Source: Rhinopomastus cyanomelas (taxonomy: Eukaryota > Chordata > Aves > Bucerotiformes > Rhinopomastidae). From it: DNA of 64,000 nt. Positions within the stretch are counted from its first letter, which is position 1. Each line of letters opens with the position of its first letter. Below are positions 36,072-47,685 of the stretch, in pieces. The stretch lies in the NCBI GenBank assembly GCA_013400115.1, contig VXBP01004053.1:431551-495550 (forward strand). Reading direction: 5' to 3'. A model generated the notes under the pieces. It made no database searches. It was given only the letters and a program-made list of their open reading frames with translations, and was not told the DNA's origin. The position numbers and the translations under genes were made by a program.

Positions 36072-37751
36072 CACCTGCATGACAGACCAGCCATTGCAGA
36101 CACCTCCATCTGCCTGTCTCTGCAGTGGTGCAAACACAGAATAATTCTGGTAACTTCAGTAGAGCTGCTCAGGAAAGACAAATGCCATCAAGGCCAGGAT
36201 CTGTTCTGCTTCCTTAAACAAATAAAGGTTGTATATCCTGGAAGATCCACTTTCCAGTGTCCTTAACCTTGTCTTTGCTGGTGAGCTCCTTATTTATTTA
36301 TTTACTTTTTTTCAAACTGAGCTTTTCATGGCTATTGACATAAATTTTCCAGCTTTTCTAATAAAGAACATCTGTGGTCCCTATGCAGTGTCCTCTATAG
36401 GTCATGGGAAAGCTTTATCTTACTAATAAGCTCTGTTCCCCTATATATTCAAGCCCAAGTGACTGGGCCAAGTGTGTTTATAAATAAATATTGTCTTGTA
36501 ATGACCATTTCCATAAGTCCCAGAGGAATACTGGTTTAGTCCTTTTAAGCTGGCCAGCTGCCTCCTTTAAAACAGTGAGAACTGTTTTACTCTGTCTGGT
36601 TAATGTTTGATTTATGTGGAAACGAGCTCCCCAAGGTGACAGGCCAGGGACACTGGAGAATGCAATGCTCTCAGCTACCCCTGACAGTCAAGTTCACCCA
36701 TACAGTGTTTTTCTCGTCGTCAGACAAAACGATGGGCATGCTTGCTGAACGTCTCTGCTTGTTCCTAACCAGTTCTGTCTGTGCCAGACGGAATCACGAG
36801 GAAGGTAGATGAGATTCATTGCAATGCTCTGCTGTATTTCGAGTAAGAGCAGAAGAACATTGCTAAGTTATGGAACCATACGTTTGCTGGGAAATATATG
36901 GAATGGATTGCAAGAGTACCTGGTGGATGACTGGCCCTACTTACTGATGAGTGCAACAAGAAATGTCCTGCAACATGTGCCTTTTCTCTTCTGAAGAAGC
37001 AAGATTTCTCACTTCCTTATCACCAAAGGATGACACTCTGTCTCAGGAGCTTATTTTGTGGTATTTTTCTACCAGAGAGAATCTGCCATATTTCTTAGGA
37101 GTCTAAAAACAGGCAGTGGTGCAGCAGAGGTCAGGATTCATCTTTCAATTAAAAGCTTTTAGAAGAGATCCATTGCAGTTTTCAGAAGGCCAGCACAAAG
37201 AACTTGCCTGGCACATTGTTTATTCTTCACTGCTGCGTATATTCATTGAGCTACATCTATTTGTTTATGCAGATACATACGTATGCAGAGTAAAGAATGG
37301 TTGTTCTAATTTCCCCAAAGTTGTGTAGTGTGTAGAAAGGAATGAATGTCTGCAGATTCCTATGGTTGGGTTTGTGTAAATCTAGTCTGATAGACAGCCT
37401 CTAGGCTTGATCACTAATAGGGTTAGGTTCCTATGGCTATTGTTTCAGTCTACTCTGCAGTTTGGCTGTGCAAGTTTCTGTGATAAACTTACTTCTAGCA
37501 AGATCTATCAGACATCCTATGAGAGACACCAGGAAGAGAAAGATAAGTGTGAAGTCTCTCTGTCTCAATTCCTATGCTTCCTCAATTTCAGATAGAAAAA
37601 GAAGGAAGGAAAGTTTCACAGTAGTGTCTTGCCATGATGTTAAAATCTGGATTATGTCTTTAAATTAAAAAAAACCAGAAATTCTTTGGTCAAATTTCAG
37701 GTCACTAATATTTAAGGATAAATGGCATTCTGGGAGTGATCAGACATTCCC
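35439..37751. other. Intergenic, 2.3 kb, one dinucleotide repeat
   Basis: Unique sequence apart from (GT)16 at 36039-36070. No gene recognised. Confidence 0.55.
36039..36070 (+). repeat. (GT)16 microsatellite
   Basis: Uninterrupted GT dinucleotides, potentially length-variable. Confidence 0.97.
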
Positions 37752-37938
37752 AGTGAGGGTGACGGAGCACTGGAACAGGCTGCCCAGGGTGGTTGTGGAG
37801 TCTCCTTCACTGGAGATGTTCAAGACCCGTCTGGATGTGTTCCTGTGTGACTTGGTCTAGGTGATCCTGCTATGGCAGGGTGATTGGACTAGATGATCTT
37901 TCGAGGTCCCTTCCAATCCCTAATGATTCTATGATTCC
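37752..37938 (+). mobile_element. CR1, young 3' end
   Basis: AGTGAGGGTGACGGAGCACT through the ORF2 stop and 3' UTR to a short ATTCTATGATTC tail. Severely 5'-truncated. Confidence 0.95.
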
Positions 37939-37991
37939 TACCCCAGACAGAAACTAACCCAACCCTTCCTTATCCTGGAAACCTGAACAAC

Positions 37992-38324
37992 GAATCACAG
38001 GATCATAGAATCATTATGGATAGAAGGCACCTCCAGGATCATCAAGTCCAGCCCTCATCTTAACATTTCTCTAACACCTAGACCTGAAGTGCTAGATCTA
38101 CTCTTCAAACACCTCTAGGGATGGTGACTCTACCACCTCCCTGGGCAGCCTGTTCCAGTACCTAACCACTCTTTCAGGAAACGATTTCTTCCTAATATCC
38201 AACCTACATTTCCCCTGAGGCAACTCGGGGCCATTTCCCCTCATCCTATCACTAGTAATTTCAGAGAAGAGATCAGCACCAGCCTTGCTACAACCTGCTT
38301 TTAGGTAGCTGTAGAAAGAGATAA
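37992..38324 (-). mobile_element. CR1 fragment, older subfamily
   Basis: Minus-strand copy collinear with 21495-21822 (TCATCAAGTCCAGCCCTCAT to TTTTAGGTAGCTGTAGAAA). Confidence 0.9.
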
Positions 38325-40239
38325 GAAATGGATGGAATGTAAACATAATCTCTCCCGTTTCTCATACCCTGTAGCTTTTCAATACTTGTTCTTTCTCTTC
38401 TTTTTTAAAAATATTTCTTGGAATTCAGTTACACCTCTGATTTTTTTTTCCAGGCTGATCATCAGGGAAGACTGTCAGGGCTGGGTCACTGTGGACCACT
38501 ATAAACACAGAGCTTCCAGAAGGGCATACTGAGACAAGCAGTGGGTCCAGACCAGGAGATCCATGCTGACATTGAGTTGCCCACTTGGGACAAAAAGTGG
38601 GAGAGAACAGGACTGATAATAGTCACCTGAAAAGAGGATGTGTGCTTAGGTATGTGGGGGTGACCAGACCTTGGAACTGCTTTGGGGAAAGAAACATAAT
38701 TTTATTATGCAAATAAAGCAAAGATTTGTCCTTCTTCTTTGGATGTTGGGGTTCAGCACTCAGTAGACAAAGGGTATCTATCCTGGGTGTCTATTTTGGG
38801 TGTTTAGGTGTTTATCCATTTTTGGAAAAATACCGTTTGGCTGGTGGCAATGCAAGAAGGGCTAGGCTGAGCCTTCCTTTCCTGTCATCTGGGACATGTT
38901 CTAGGGGAGAATTCAGCAGTAAACCAACTCTTGTGAATCCGGTTATCACGATCTTATAATCTTTCCCATTGTGGTTCATATAACAACCCGTGTTAGAAGG
39001 GGATACATGCACTGCAGCCTGGCTTTGGTACCGAGGAGGCTGCGCATGGCAACCCCGGATCTTCTGTTGTAAAAGGCACAAGGAAAGCCGTGTCACCAGG
39101 AAAACAATATCAGCTACTGCCTGTAGCTATTTAACCTCAGGTCTGTGAACTAGACAAAAAAAGCCTACCAAGCAATGACACCTCAGAAATCTCAGCTGAT
39201 CTGTGATTCCAGGCATCTGTTCCATTTTTGTTATGTAAATGACGCCATGGCCTTGCTTTCTGCCAGTGGGAAAATCTCCTGAGAAGAAATGTGTTTCTTG
39301 CTTCCTCTGGGAATGCTGAGTGCCCTGGAGATGCTTCGTGCTTGACATTTTATTTCTCAAGCGACTACTGGGACTTTGCTCAGATGAGAGAAGTGTTTTT
39401 TCTTGCCCTGCTATCAAGTAGTAGATGTAATTATGTCATTACAAGGCTCTTTACTTTAAGCTGAAGGTTAGCTGGCTCATGGCAGTGTGTGTGCAGGGAT
39501 TTGTTCTCCCAGAGCATTTCTGAGCAAGGCTGACCTCAGCTGGGTTACTGTGTGGGGCAGGCAGCATGGCGAAGTCACAGCTCAGTACTGAGCCATTGTT
39601 AATCCCTGCTTTCACACGTGCTCCCTCAGGGAATCAGGGGGCCAGAGCCAGCAGAGTTGAGGGCAAACCAGGGAAGCATCCATGGATGCTCTGGACGTGC
39701 TGTAACATGTAACTACAACATGTACTTATTACAGCGTCAAACCAGAAATAAATTATGCTTTGTTTGTGACATGAAAGCACATATTTGTTCTGGAAATACA
39801 CCACAGTCAGTGTGAGTAATGCCTGTAGCATACGTTGTGGTTTCATCTGTAAAAGCTGAAGCCCTCCACGGAAGACCACGTAGTGCCATTTAGGTGTTTG
39901 GATTAGAAAGACTCAGATCATGTTCAGATTATTGTCACAAATTGCAGCTGGTCTGAAGCCCTGTGTTCTACCTGGTACTGTTCTGTGACAAGAGCTACTT
40001 GCAGTCACAGCATTTCAAAGGCACTTTGCAGGATCCCTGGAAGGACAGATTTTCACATCTGCCCTCTAAACAGCACTGGTATAACTTGCACTTCTGGAGT
40101 CCTGCCTCTGTCTAAAAGGGGACAATTCTTTCAAAATCAGTACTGAACCATGAGGCATAACTTAGGGAAAAGCAAACATTTCTTGATTAACAGTGTATAT
40201 CTCCTTTTTGTCATTATTAATTGGGGTTCTGTCACTATA
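38325..40239. other. Intergenic, 1.9 kb, no gene seen
   Basis: Unique sequence. Motif-free frames at 38726-39417. Confidence 0.55.
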
Positions 40240-40468
40240 TAATGGCCTCAAATTGCATCAGGGGAAGTTTAGGTTAGACGTTAGGAAAAGCTTTAGTGAA
40301 AGGGTTGTCAGACTCTGGAACAAGCTGCCCATAGAGGCTGTTGAATCACGATAGCTTGATGTGTTTAAAAGTCATGTAGGTCTGGAGCTTCAGGACACAG
40401 TTTAGAGCCTGATTAATGGTTTGACTTGATGATCTTAAAGGTCTTTTCCAACCAGATCTATTTTATGG
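40240..40468 (+). mobile_element. CR1 3' fragment, older subfamily
   Basis: Plus strand: GGGGAAGTTTAGGTTAGACG, CAAGCTGCCCATAGAGGCTG, TTTGACTTGATGATCTTAAA and TCTTTTCCAACC. Confidence 0.85.
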
Positions 40469-42008
40469 TAAAGAGTATCACAGAATATTATAGAATATTT
40501 TACTGGAAAATGATGGAACAAGAGTGTGCTGCTGCCATACAGAAGGGACAGCTAGAGCTTTAGTGCCATTTTCTTTCCCAGCAGATGTAGCAGTGAAATG
40601 TCTAAACAAAGATGCTTATGTTTGTAAAGGTAAGATGTATGTAAATTTAGGGTTCAATAACTCTCTGGTGCTGAAAGGCACCTCCCCACTGCCTGAGAAG
40701 GGCTGCCTCAGGATCAGGAAGACTCCCCTGCTATACAGACGCGTGCTCTGGAGATCCTGCCATTTTTCACTTGGAGTACTCCTCCTGCCTGGATCTGGAC
40801 TTTTAGGCATATATTTCACTTTAGAGGCTTCCTTGAGAATCCTAGTGGGGGGGACTTAAAGCAAGTGTACAGAGATTGAGGAACTGTTAGGATTTCATTG
40901 GTCTTCAGGTGTTTCTGTCTATCTCAGTGGATATGAGCATCTTCAGTGTTTTACTTATGTTCACGGTTATTCATGTTAGCAGATGATACTCTAGTATCAT
41001 TGTTCATATTTTATTAGGTACCTATGTCTAACCATGTCCTACCTAGCACAGCAACTGGAATCCTATCATTGCAGATCTTCCTTTCAGAAGCCTGTGATCT
41101 GAGATAAACCAAAATCACATTTACTTCATCAAACAGGAAAGCGCGTTTAGTAGTGAACATTTTAAAATCTGCCAACAGCTGACATCCTTTTCTGCTTTCT
41201 TAGAAAGCCAGCTATTCCTTGGCTTCTCTAGTGCTTTCCAACATTATCTTGGTTTTCCAGAAGAGTTCTTGTCTTCTCCCTTCACGTGTGCTGCAGCAGT
41301 ATCTCCAGTATCCCCAGACTCCTTTTTGCTCTGCCACTGTCTCTTTGCGGTACTCGCCGCGTGCGGAAGATGGCTTATGCCACCATCCTTGTGTTGTCCT
41401 GTTGGTTTGCCCTGCAGCCCTTTGCTGGTCGGGTTGACCATAGTGTCACAGCTGACACCACAGAAACTGTTTCAGCATTCACCTTCCAGTGTTTATGACA
41501 GAGACTGCAGGTACTTAACGTTCAGTCTGAAGGCACCAGGGACAATTCCTGTTCAGAGTGTGTGCAACACCCTCACAGACAATAATCACTTGTTGAGCAA
41601 GAGGAAAAGTAAAAGGCATGGAAGGGAATCAGCAATCTGGTTTGTCTTTGACAGCCCTTTGCACTGTGCTCTGGCAGCTCTGAGCAAGCCTTCCCTGGGG
41701 GGGACATTAGCCACATGTGCTTCTGACAGCAAGAAGATCTGGGACTGATCCTCGCTGATGCTGTGAAGTTCGCATGGCCACGGCGTGTGACCCAGCTGGA
41801 CAAGAGCTGCTGCCTGATGGGACCGGGGAGGCACGTAGCTGTGTAGTCGCTACTGCTTCTCAGCATGTGTCCTGCACAGTGTGTGCAGCATTCCACAAGG
41901 CATCATCTGTGCCTGTGAACACCCGTGGGACTCCCTGGGCCTGTGAGTGGTACTGAGAGTCACTACTGGCCTTTAAAAACTCAGCTCTCTGAAGGAAATT
42001 ATTTGGTA
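40469..42008. other. Intergenic, 1.5 kb, no gene seen
   Basis: Unique sequence. Overlapping frames at 41219-41956 on both strands (up to 159 codons) reflect a GC-richer stretch and carry no recognisable motif. Confidence 0.5.
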
Positions 42009-42695
42009 ATCACAGAATCACAGAACATTAGGGATTGGAAGGGACCTCGAAAGATCATCTAGTCCAATCCCCCTGCCACAGCAGGATCACCTAAACCAAG
42101 TCACACAGGAACACATCCAGGTGGGTCTTAAACATCTCCAGTGAAGGAGACTCCACAATCCCCCGGGCAGCCTGTTCCAGTGCTCCGTCACCCTCACTGT
42201 GAAGAAGTTCCTTCTCAGGTTGATGTGGAACCTCCTGTGTTCCAGCTTACAACCATTGCCCCTCGTCCTGTCGCTAGATGACACTGAGAAGAGCCTGAAA
42301 CCGGCCCTTCACATATTTATAAACATGAAGGAGGTCACTCCTTGGTCTCCTCTTCTCCAAGCTAAAGAGACCCAGCTCCCTTAGCCTTTCCCCATACGGG
42401 AGGTGTTCCACTTCCTTTGTCAACTTTGTTGCCCTACGCTGAACTCTGTCCAGAAGCTCCATGTCCTTCTTGAACTGAGGGACCCAGAACTGGACACAAT
42501 ACTCCACATGTGGTCTCACCAGGGCAGAGTAAAGGGGGAGAAGAACCTCTCTTGATCTGCTAACCACCGGCGTTCTGATCCACCCCAGGATGCTGTTGGC
42601 CCTCTTGGCCAAAAGAGCACGTTACTGGCTCATGGTCATCCTGCTGTCCACCAGGACCCCCAGGTACCTTTCTCCTACACTACTTTCTCCTACTT
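42009..42695 (-). mobile_element. CR1, fairly young
   Basis: Minus-strand copy from the tail (ATCACAGAATCACAGAAC) through the ORF2 C-terminus. Frames at 42274-42612 and 42087-42284 show GWIRTPVVSRSREVLLPLY and RVTEHWNRLP, and it reaches CACCAGGACCCCCAGGTACC. It has frame breaks near 42290. Confidence 0.93.
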
Positions 42696-43194
42696 TGTTA
42701 ATAAGTATTTTACCCCTTGGAAGGTACACTGTACTCTTCTTCACATGTGTGCTGGCTGATGCTGTTGGGCAGTGGATGCATGTGTCAAATTTACTGGGCT
42801 GAACCTCCACAGCCTCTTGATCATTTCATGCTTCAAATTACTACAAGCAAGATTTTCAAAGGGAGGTGTGAATTCTGTCTCTGCTAACCAGAAGAGATGT
42901 GTGTGGTGGGTTCAGGACCACAATTTAATATCAAAGAAAGAAAAGCAAAGCAGTGAGGTCTCAATGGCATCTTGGATAAAATTCACCAGACAACTGATGG
43001 CTTAGGGAAACTCCAGAAAGATTTATTAACAGTAACTATACACAGAAAAGGTTATGCAAGACGGTGCATACAAACTGGAAACTCTGTCATTAATGCCCTC
43101 ACAGAACCTGAGAAAGTAGAATGGTAAACCACTCCAGTTTGGGCCTTGGATCTTCTTCTAATTTAGAGACCTGGGAAGGAAAACATGTCAGTCC

Positions 43195-43366
43195 GGGATG
43201 GCCTGAGTTTCTCAGTGCCCACAACTGCATCCCTCGGTGCAGCAGACATGCATCCTCAATGCTCTCGGGATGGCCTGAGTCTCTCAGTGCCCACATCTGC
43301 ATCCCTCGGTGCAGCCGCATGCATTTCAGCGTGGCTTCTCCAGCTCAACGCATAGGGACGGCCTGA
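43195..43366. repeat. 72-base tandem repeat running toward the gap
   Basis: GGGATGGCCTGAG recurs at 43195 and 43267 (period 72). A diverged GGGACGGCCTGAC at 43355 lies just before the N run. The copies share GCATCCCTCGGTGCAGC. Confidence 0.85.
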
Positions 43367-43374
43367 CTGATCAG

Positions 43375-43664
43375 NNNNNNNNNNNNNNNNNNNNNNNNNN
43401 NNNNNNNNNNNNNNNNNNNNNNNNNNNNNNNNNNNNNNNNNNNNNNNNNNNNNNNNNNNNNNNNNNNNNNNNNNNNNNNNNNNNNNNNNNNNNNNNNNNN
43501 NNNNNNNNNNNNNNNNNNNNNNNNNNNNNNNNNNNNNNNNNNNNNNNNNNNNNNNNNNNNNNNNNNNNNNNNNNNNNNNNNNNNNNNNNNNNNNNNNNNN
43601 NNNNNNNNNNNNNNNNNNNNNNNNNNNNNNNNNNNNNNNNNNNNNNNNNNNNNNNNNNNNNNNN
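43375..43664. other. Assembly gap (290 N)
   Basis: Unresolved bases between a tandem repeat and a C10 run followed by GC-rich sequence. The N count may not equal the real length. Confidence 1.
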
Positions 43665-43884
43665 CTCAACCCCCCCCCCCAACCCGTTCCCGGGGCGGTG
43701 GGGGGGCGCTCCCTTCAGGGCCACCGCCCGTGAAAAGAGGCGCGAAAAGCCCCAACAAAGACCCTGCTCCGGTTTTTTATAGGCTCCCCCAGCCCACCCT
43801 TCGGGGCAGGTCACAAGACAGACCCTTCCGGGGGGGGAGGTCCTGTGACCTGTGCAACCGGAGTAGGTCCCCCAGAACACAACA

Positions 43885-44849
43885 AAACTTTTCTTCCTCA
43901 TGAGAGCACTTCTACGGGTTCTAGCAGTTCTCAAACTGCAACAATGTGTTATGTTGGAAAGCCACAAGGAGTTACCACTAGTTGTTCACTGTGTGATCTG
44001 CAGTGAGTTGCAGACACTGCACAAGGTGTGGGAACCTACTTACGATGATCTCTGTGTTTTGTGGACGTCGATAGGGACCTGTCAGTGAGTGAGTGTTCAG
44101 ATCCTGACTTTTGCAATGAGAAAGATACAGCTGACTCAGTCTCTGTGCTTCTGTGCTAAATCATTGTGTCTGTACATGGCTGACTATGGCCTGTCTTTGA
44201 GCACCTCCACCAGGAAAGTTTCTGCTACCTGTGTTTTGAAGGCTGTTCCACCGATCATTCAGTGTAGAGTCAGGAAATATTGATTTGAATCATCATAACT
44301 CCTCATTGTTCTGTTTTGTGCCTTTGCTCTAGTAACTGATATGACCACACTAGCCCTGGACCGTCTCCAGCTCCCCCTGAGAGCAAAATGCAGCACACCC
44401 TTGTGCAATTTAAACATACGATTTTCCATTACTTACAAACACGAGAGGTTTTAAACTACTGTGATGAAATGTTTCAGGGGACTGTGTGTTATTTGAGCTG
44501 CACTGTTTCCAAGTTTAATTAAACAGGGGTGAAATATTTGTTAGGACTGAAGAAAGGGAAAAAACCCAAACTCGCCTAATTTGCCTGGAAACTTCATTGA
44601 CAGAATGGGCACAAAAAAGGGTCATGTGGCTTCAGCAGTGGCAGCTGCCTTGTGGCCTTATGTCATCAGTTTGCTGCTTCTGGTTTAATTGTGTGAATGT
44701 CTTCTGAGTTACACACGTATGTTTTTTCCACCAGCCTGGCATTCCTGACACAGGCTGTGGCTGGAGAGCACTCAAGCATTAATTTAAAGCCCCGTGTGAG
44801 TTAACTCTGTCCTACAGACAGCAAGGGCACAGGTATACACCAGGCAGTT
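43885..44849. other. Intergenic, no gene seen
   Basis: Unique sequence with no recognised feature. Confidence 0.5.
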
Positions 44850-44895
44850 TGGACAACGTTATTCCAACCCCTAACATCCTATGATCCTATGATGA
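44850..44895 (+). mobile_element. CR1 3' tail remnant
   Basis: TTATTCCAACCCCTAACATC followed by CTATGATCCTATGATGATG tail units. Confidence 0.65.
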
Positions 44896-46159
44896 TGATC
44901 ATACCCATGTTACCTCTTACTCCACACAAATGCTTTTACAGGGATTGACTGGTAAAATGCTGTTGTTCCAGCAACAGGAAAAGACATTGCCTTACGTCCT
45001 TAGTGATGGGACAACTGTCCTTCGAGATCCACAAAAGTTAAAGACTTGGACCTCGCTAGTAATAGCAGACTTGGATTAGCAATGAGTGAGATGGCTCAAA
45101 TGATTGCAATCAAAGAGAAGATAATTCATGAGCAGGGTAATGGGGGAGGCTGCACCTGGTGGGAGAGATCTGTGCAGTGGGCAGCCCTGCAGCTCTGCCA
45201 ATCTACCTGCAAAGCTCTGCTTAAGCACTGAGAACACGGGGAGCTTCCACCTCTCTCAAGGACTGACTGGCCAGTGCTTTGTCCTTGACCCTGAGAACAA
45301 GGTTCTGCATTGATGTGCATTGAAAAAGATGTCCAGAAGTAGTGATCTGAAGGCAAATCTGAGAGCTAGTCTGAAGGCACTTTATGTTAGAGCAAGCCCC
45401 TTTTTATAGACCTTTTGTCTACCCCAGTAAATTTCCATACACAGTTTTTGGTTAGTATTTGTTAGTAGTTTAGTAAACGATTAGTAAAATGCAGAGTTTT
45501 GTCAGGCTTTCTCAGCTTCTGTTATCTTCTTGTCTTTGCCCTTGTCTGGGTACCATGACTCTTGGTTCAGGATCTTCAGCTAGGTGCATTCTTTAGCTGA
45601 GAGGCATTTGCTTCTCCTCATGGCCTAGAAGAGAAAGCTGGATCTCTTCCCACACCCCATACCGTTGAGAGAGGAGGACAATGCCCCCCCCCCCGGTGAC
45701 AGGGATAAAAGGAAGGATTTAAATGATGCAGGGTGACCATCAGCCCTCTCTAGCCTGCAGCCAGGACAAGAGACTGACACAAGGACTGCTGGAGACACCA
45801 AAAATCTGCAAAGCTGAGGAACAGAAGAGGGACGGATCACCTGTCACCACCACCCACTCCCTGCCGTCTATGAAGGTGAAATTGATTGAGAAGATAGCCA
45901 GAGAAACCAAGGGGTTTCCCCAGAGCTGATGAGTGAGGCAGAGTCTACAGTCCTGAGTGTTGATTTGGCCCCTTCACAATCTTCTCTCCCTTTCCTTGTT
46001 TTACTTCCTCTACTGTGTGAGCTTGGAATCTGATAACTTCAGTGATTTCTGTGCTTTCTGAGTTCAGAATCCAATAATTTTAGTAAAGTCTGACTTTTAT
46101 ATGGACCTATGGTGTGAGTCTCCTTAATTCAACCCCAAGTGAATTCATAAACCTCAGTT
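44896..46159. other. Intergenic, no gene seen
   Basis: Unique sequence. A C11 run lies at 45684-45694. Short motif-free frames. Confidence 0.5.
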
Positions 46160-46222
46160 ACAGAACCACAGAATCATTACGAATTGGAAGGGACCTCGAA
46201 AGGTCATCTAGTCCAATCCCCT
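46160..46222 (-). mobile_element. CR1 3' end
   Basis: Minus-strand tail and 3' UTR (CAGAATCATTACGAATTGG, TCATCTAGTCCAATCCCC), cut off where a different CR1 region begins. Confidence 0.85.
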
Positions 46223-46308
46223 TGTTGGGATACTCAGTTCTTGTGCTGCAAGAAAGCAGTCTTTGAATGTTGACCAGCTATTCTGAGCTCCTTTACCTGC
46301 CAGTACCT
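46223..46308 (-). mobile_element. CR1 endonuclease-region piece (left of the break)
   Basis: Minus strand: AGTCTTTGAATGTTGACCAG and TTTACCTGCCAGTACC. It is collinear with 25040-25100 and continues in the element after 46666. Confidence 0.8.
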
Positions 46309-46664
46309 GTCTGCTCAGCAAGTTTGCCGACGACACCAAGCTGGGAGGTTTGGCTGATACGGCTGAGGGCTGTGCTGCCATCCAGAGAGACCTGGACAGA
46401 CTGGAGGGCTGGGCACAGAGAAACCAGATGAGGTTCAACAGGGACAAGTGCAGAGTCCTGCATCTGGGGAGGAATAACAAATTCCACCAGTACAGGCTGG
46501 GAGGTGATCTACTGGAAAGCAGTCCTGTGGAGAAGGACCTGGGGGTCCTGGTGGACAACAGGTTAACCATGGCACAGCAATGTGCCCTGGTGGCCAAGAA
46601 GGCCAATGGGATCCTGGGGTGTATTAGGAGGAGTGTGTCCAGCAGATCGAGGGAAGTTCTTCTC
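46309..46664 (+). mobile_element. CR1 RT-region piece in opposite orientation
   Basis: Plus strand from CTCAGCAAGTTTGCCGACGA (SKFADDTKL) to TCGAGGGAAGTTCTTCTC, ending at an N. The frame is open (within 46350-46664), so it is relatively young. Its 3' half is absent. Confidence 0.88.
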
Positions 46665-46665
46665 N
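46665..46665. other. Single N at a CR1 inversion joint
   Basis: Plus-strand CR1 to the left and minus-strand CR1 to the right meet at this N, most likely a collapsed or minimal gap. Confidence 0.9.
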
Positions 46666-47006
46666 CCCAGCAATTGCTCGAAAAGGCCAAAGTTGGCCCT
46701 CCTGAAGTCCAGGGTTGTGGTTCTGGTAGCTATTCTGTTCCTACCACACAAGACCCTGAACTCCACCATCTCATGGTCACTGCACCCATGGCTGCCTTCA
46801 ACCTTGACTGCTTCAGCCAGACCTTCCTTGTTGGTGAGTACAAGATCCAGCAGTGCTCCTCTCCTAGTGGGCTCTTCCACCGTCTGCACCAGGAAATTGT
46901 CACTAATGCACTTAAGGAACCTTCTGGACTGTGGGTGTCTGGCTGAGTGGGTCTTCCAGCAGATATCTGGGTAGTTAAAATCCCACATGAGGAGGAGGTC
47001 CTGCAA
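46666..47006 (-). pseudogene. CR1 ORF2 endonuclease fragment
   Basis: The open frame includes WDFNYPDICW (the metal-binding DFN intact), EEPTRRGALLDLVLTNKEGL and CSDHEMVEFRV, the C-terminal half of the EEP endonuclease. The N-terminal half and everything past the N at 46665 are lost. Confidence 0.87.
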
Positions 47007-47070
47007 CTGTGAGGCTGCTGCCAGCTGCCTGTAGAAGATCTCATCAACTTCCTCACTCTGATCTGGAGTT
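46666..47070 (-). mobile_element. CR1 endonuclease region (right of the break)
   Basis: Minus strand, starting CCCAGCAATTGCTCG and running back through the endonuclease gene to TCATCAACTTCCTCACTCTG. Confidence 0.9.
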
Positions 47071-47599
47071 ACTCCCTTCTCCTATTGACTGGAACGTGAC
47101 ATGCCCAACTACAAGTTTTCTTGGAACCATTCCTCGATATGTACCATAATAAATTGGATACTGGAAGGCTTTATTTTAATTTAATCCCTGAAAACAACAC
47201 TCTGGAAACCTGTACCTCAGTCACACAATTTGCTACAGGCCTTCGCAGAAATATGATGCAATTTTGTTGTATTCAAGCAGTTGATCTAAATACACACTTA
47301 CTCTTTGCTTCCTGTCTGCTACATTTTATCTTTAACCAGAATATCTGATGTGATATTTGGACAGATTATTATCCCTCGGGGTGAAAACATCATGACTGAT
47401 AATGACATATTTAATACCAATTCAAACTGGAACTCATGTTATTTCAATAATTGTATTCAGACATATTTTGTTGTTCATGTTGATGTATAGACAGTACAAA
47501 AGGGCTGACCACAAGGAGACCTTCAGTTCAAAAGACTTTCTCTCTTAATTAATTTAACACAAAAATACATTTTGTTTAAAGTTAGAGAACTTTTTGCAT
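47071..47599. other. Intergenic, no gene seen
   Basis: AT-rich unique sequence with no recognised feature. Confidence 0.5.
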
Positions 47600-47685
47600 T
47601 GGGTGGTCCTGCTCTGGCAAGGGGATTGGACTAGATGATCTTTTGAGGTCCCCTTCCCATCCCTAATGCCCTGTGATTCTGTAAT
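47600..47685 (+). mobile_element. CR1 3' end
   Basis: GGTGGTCCTGCTCTGGCAAG, GATTGGACTAGATGATCTTT, CCCATCCCTAATG and a GTGATTCTGTAAT tail. Confidence 0.92.

Larger units (their letters stand above)
42900..43884 (-). mobile_element. Probable ERV LTR, minus strand, interrupted by an assembly gap
   Basis: Read on the minus strand it starts TGTTGTGTTCTGGGG, has a TATA-like CTATAAAAAA at 43782-43773, a CpG-rich segment after it, then the gap and a tandem repeat. It continues to a poly(A) signal AATAAA at 43027-43022 and ends about CCCACCACACACA. TG/CA ends, promoter and poly(A) order fit an LTR of roughly 1 kb. No target duplication or flanking retroviral genes were seen. It could also be another kind of dispersed repeat. 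Confidence 0.55.

Noticed and set aside
43256..43967. Frames of 137-198 codons spanning the gap
   Set aside because: They are open only because Ns cannot produce stop codons.
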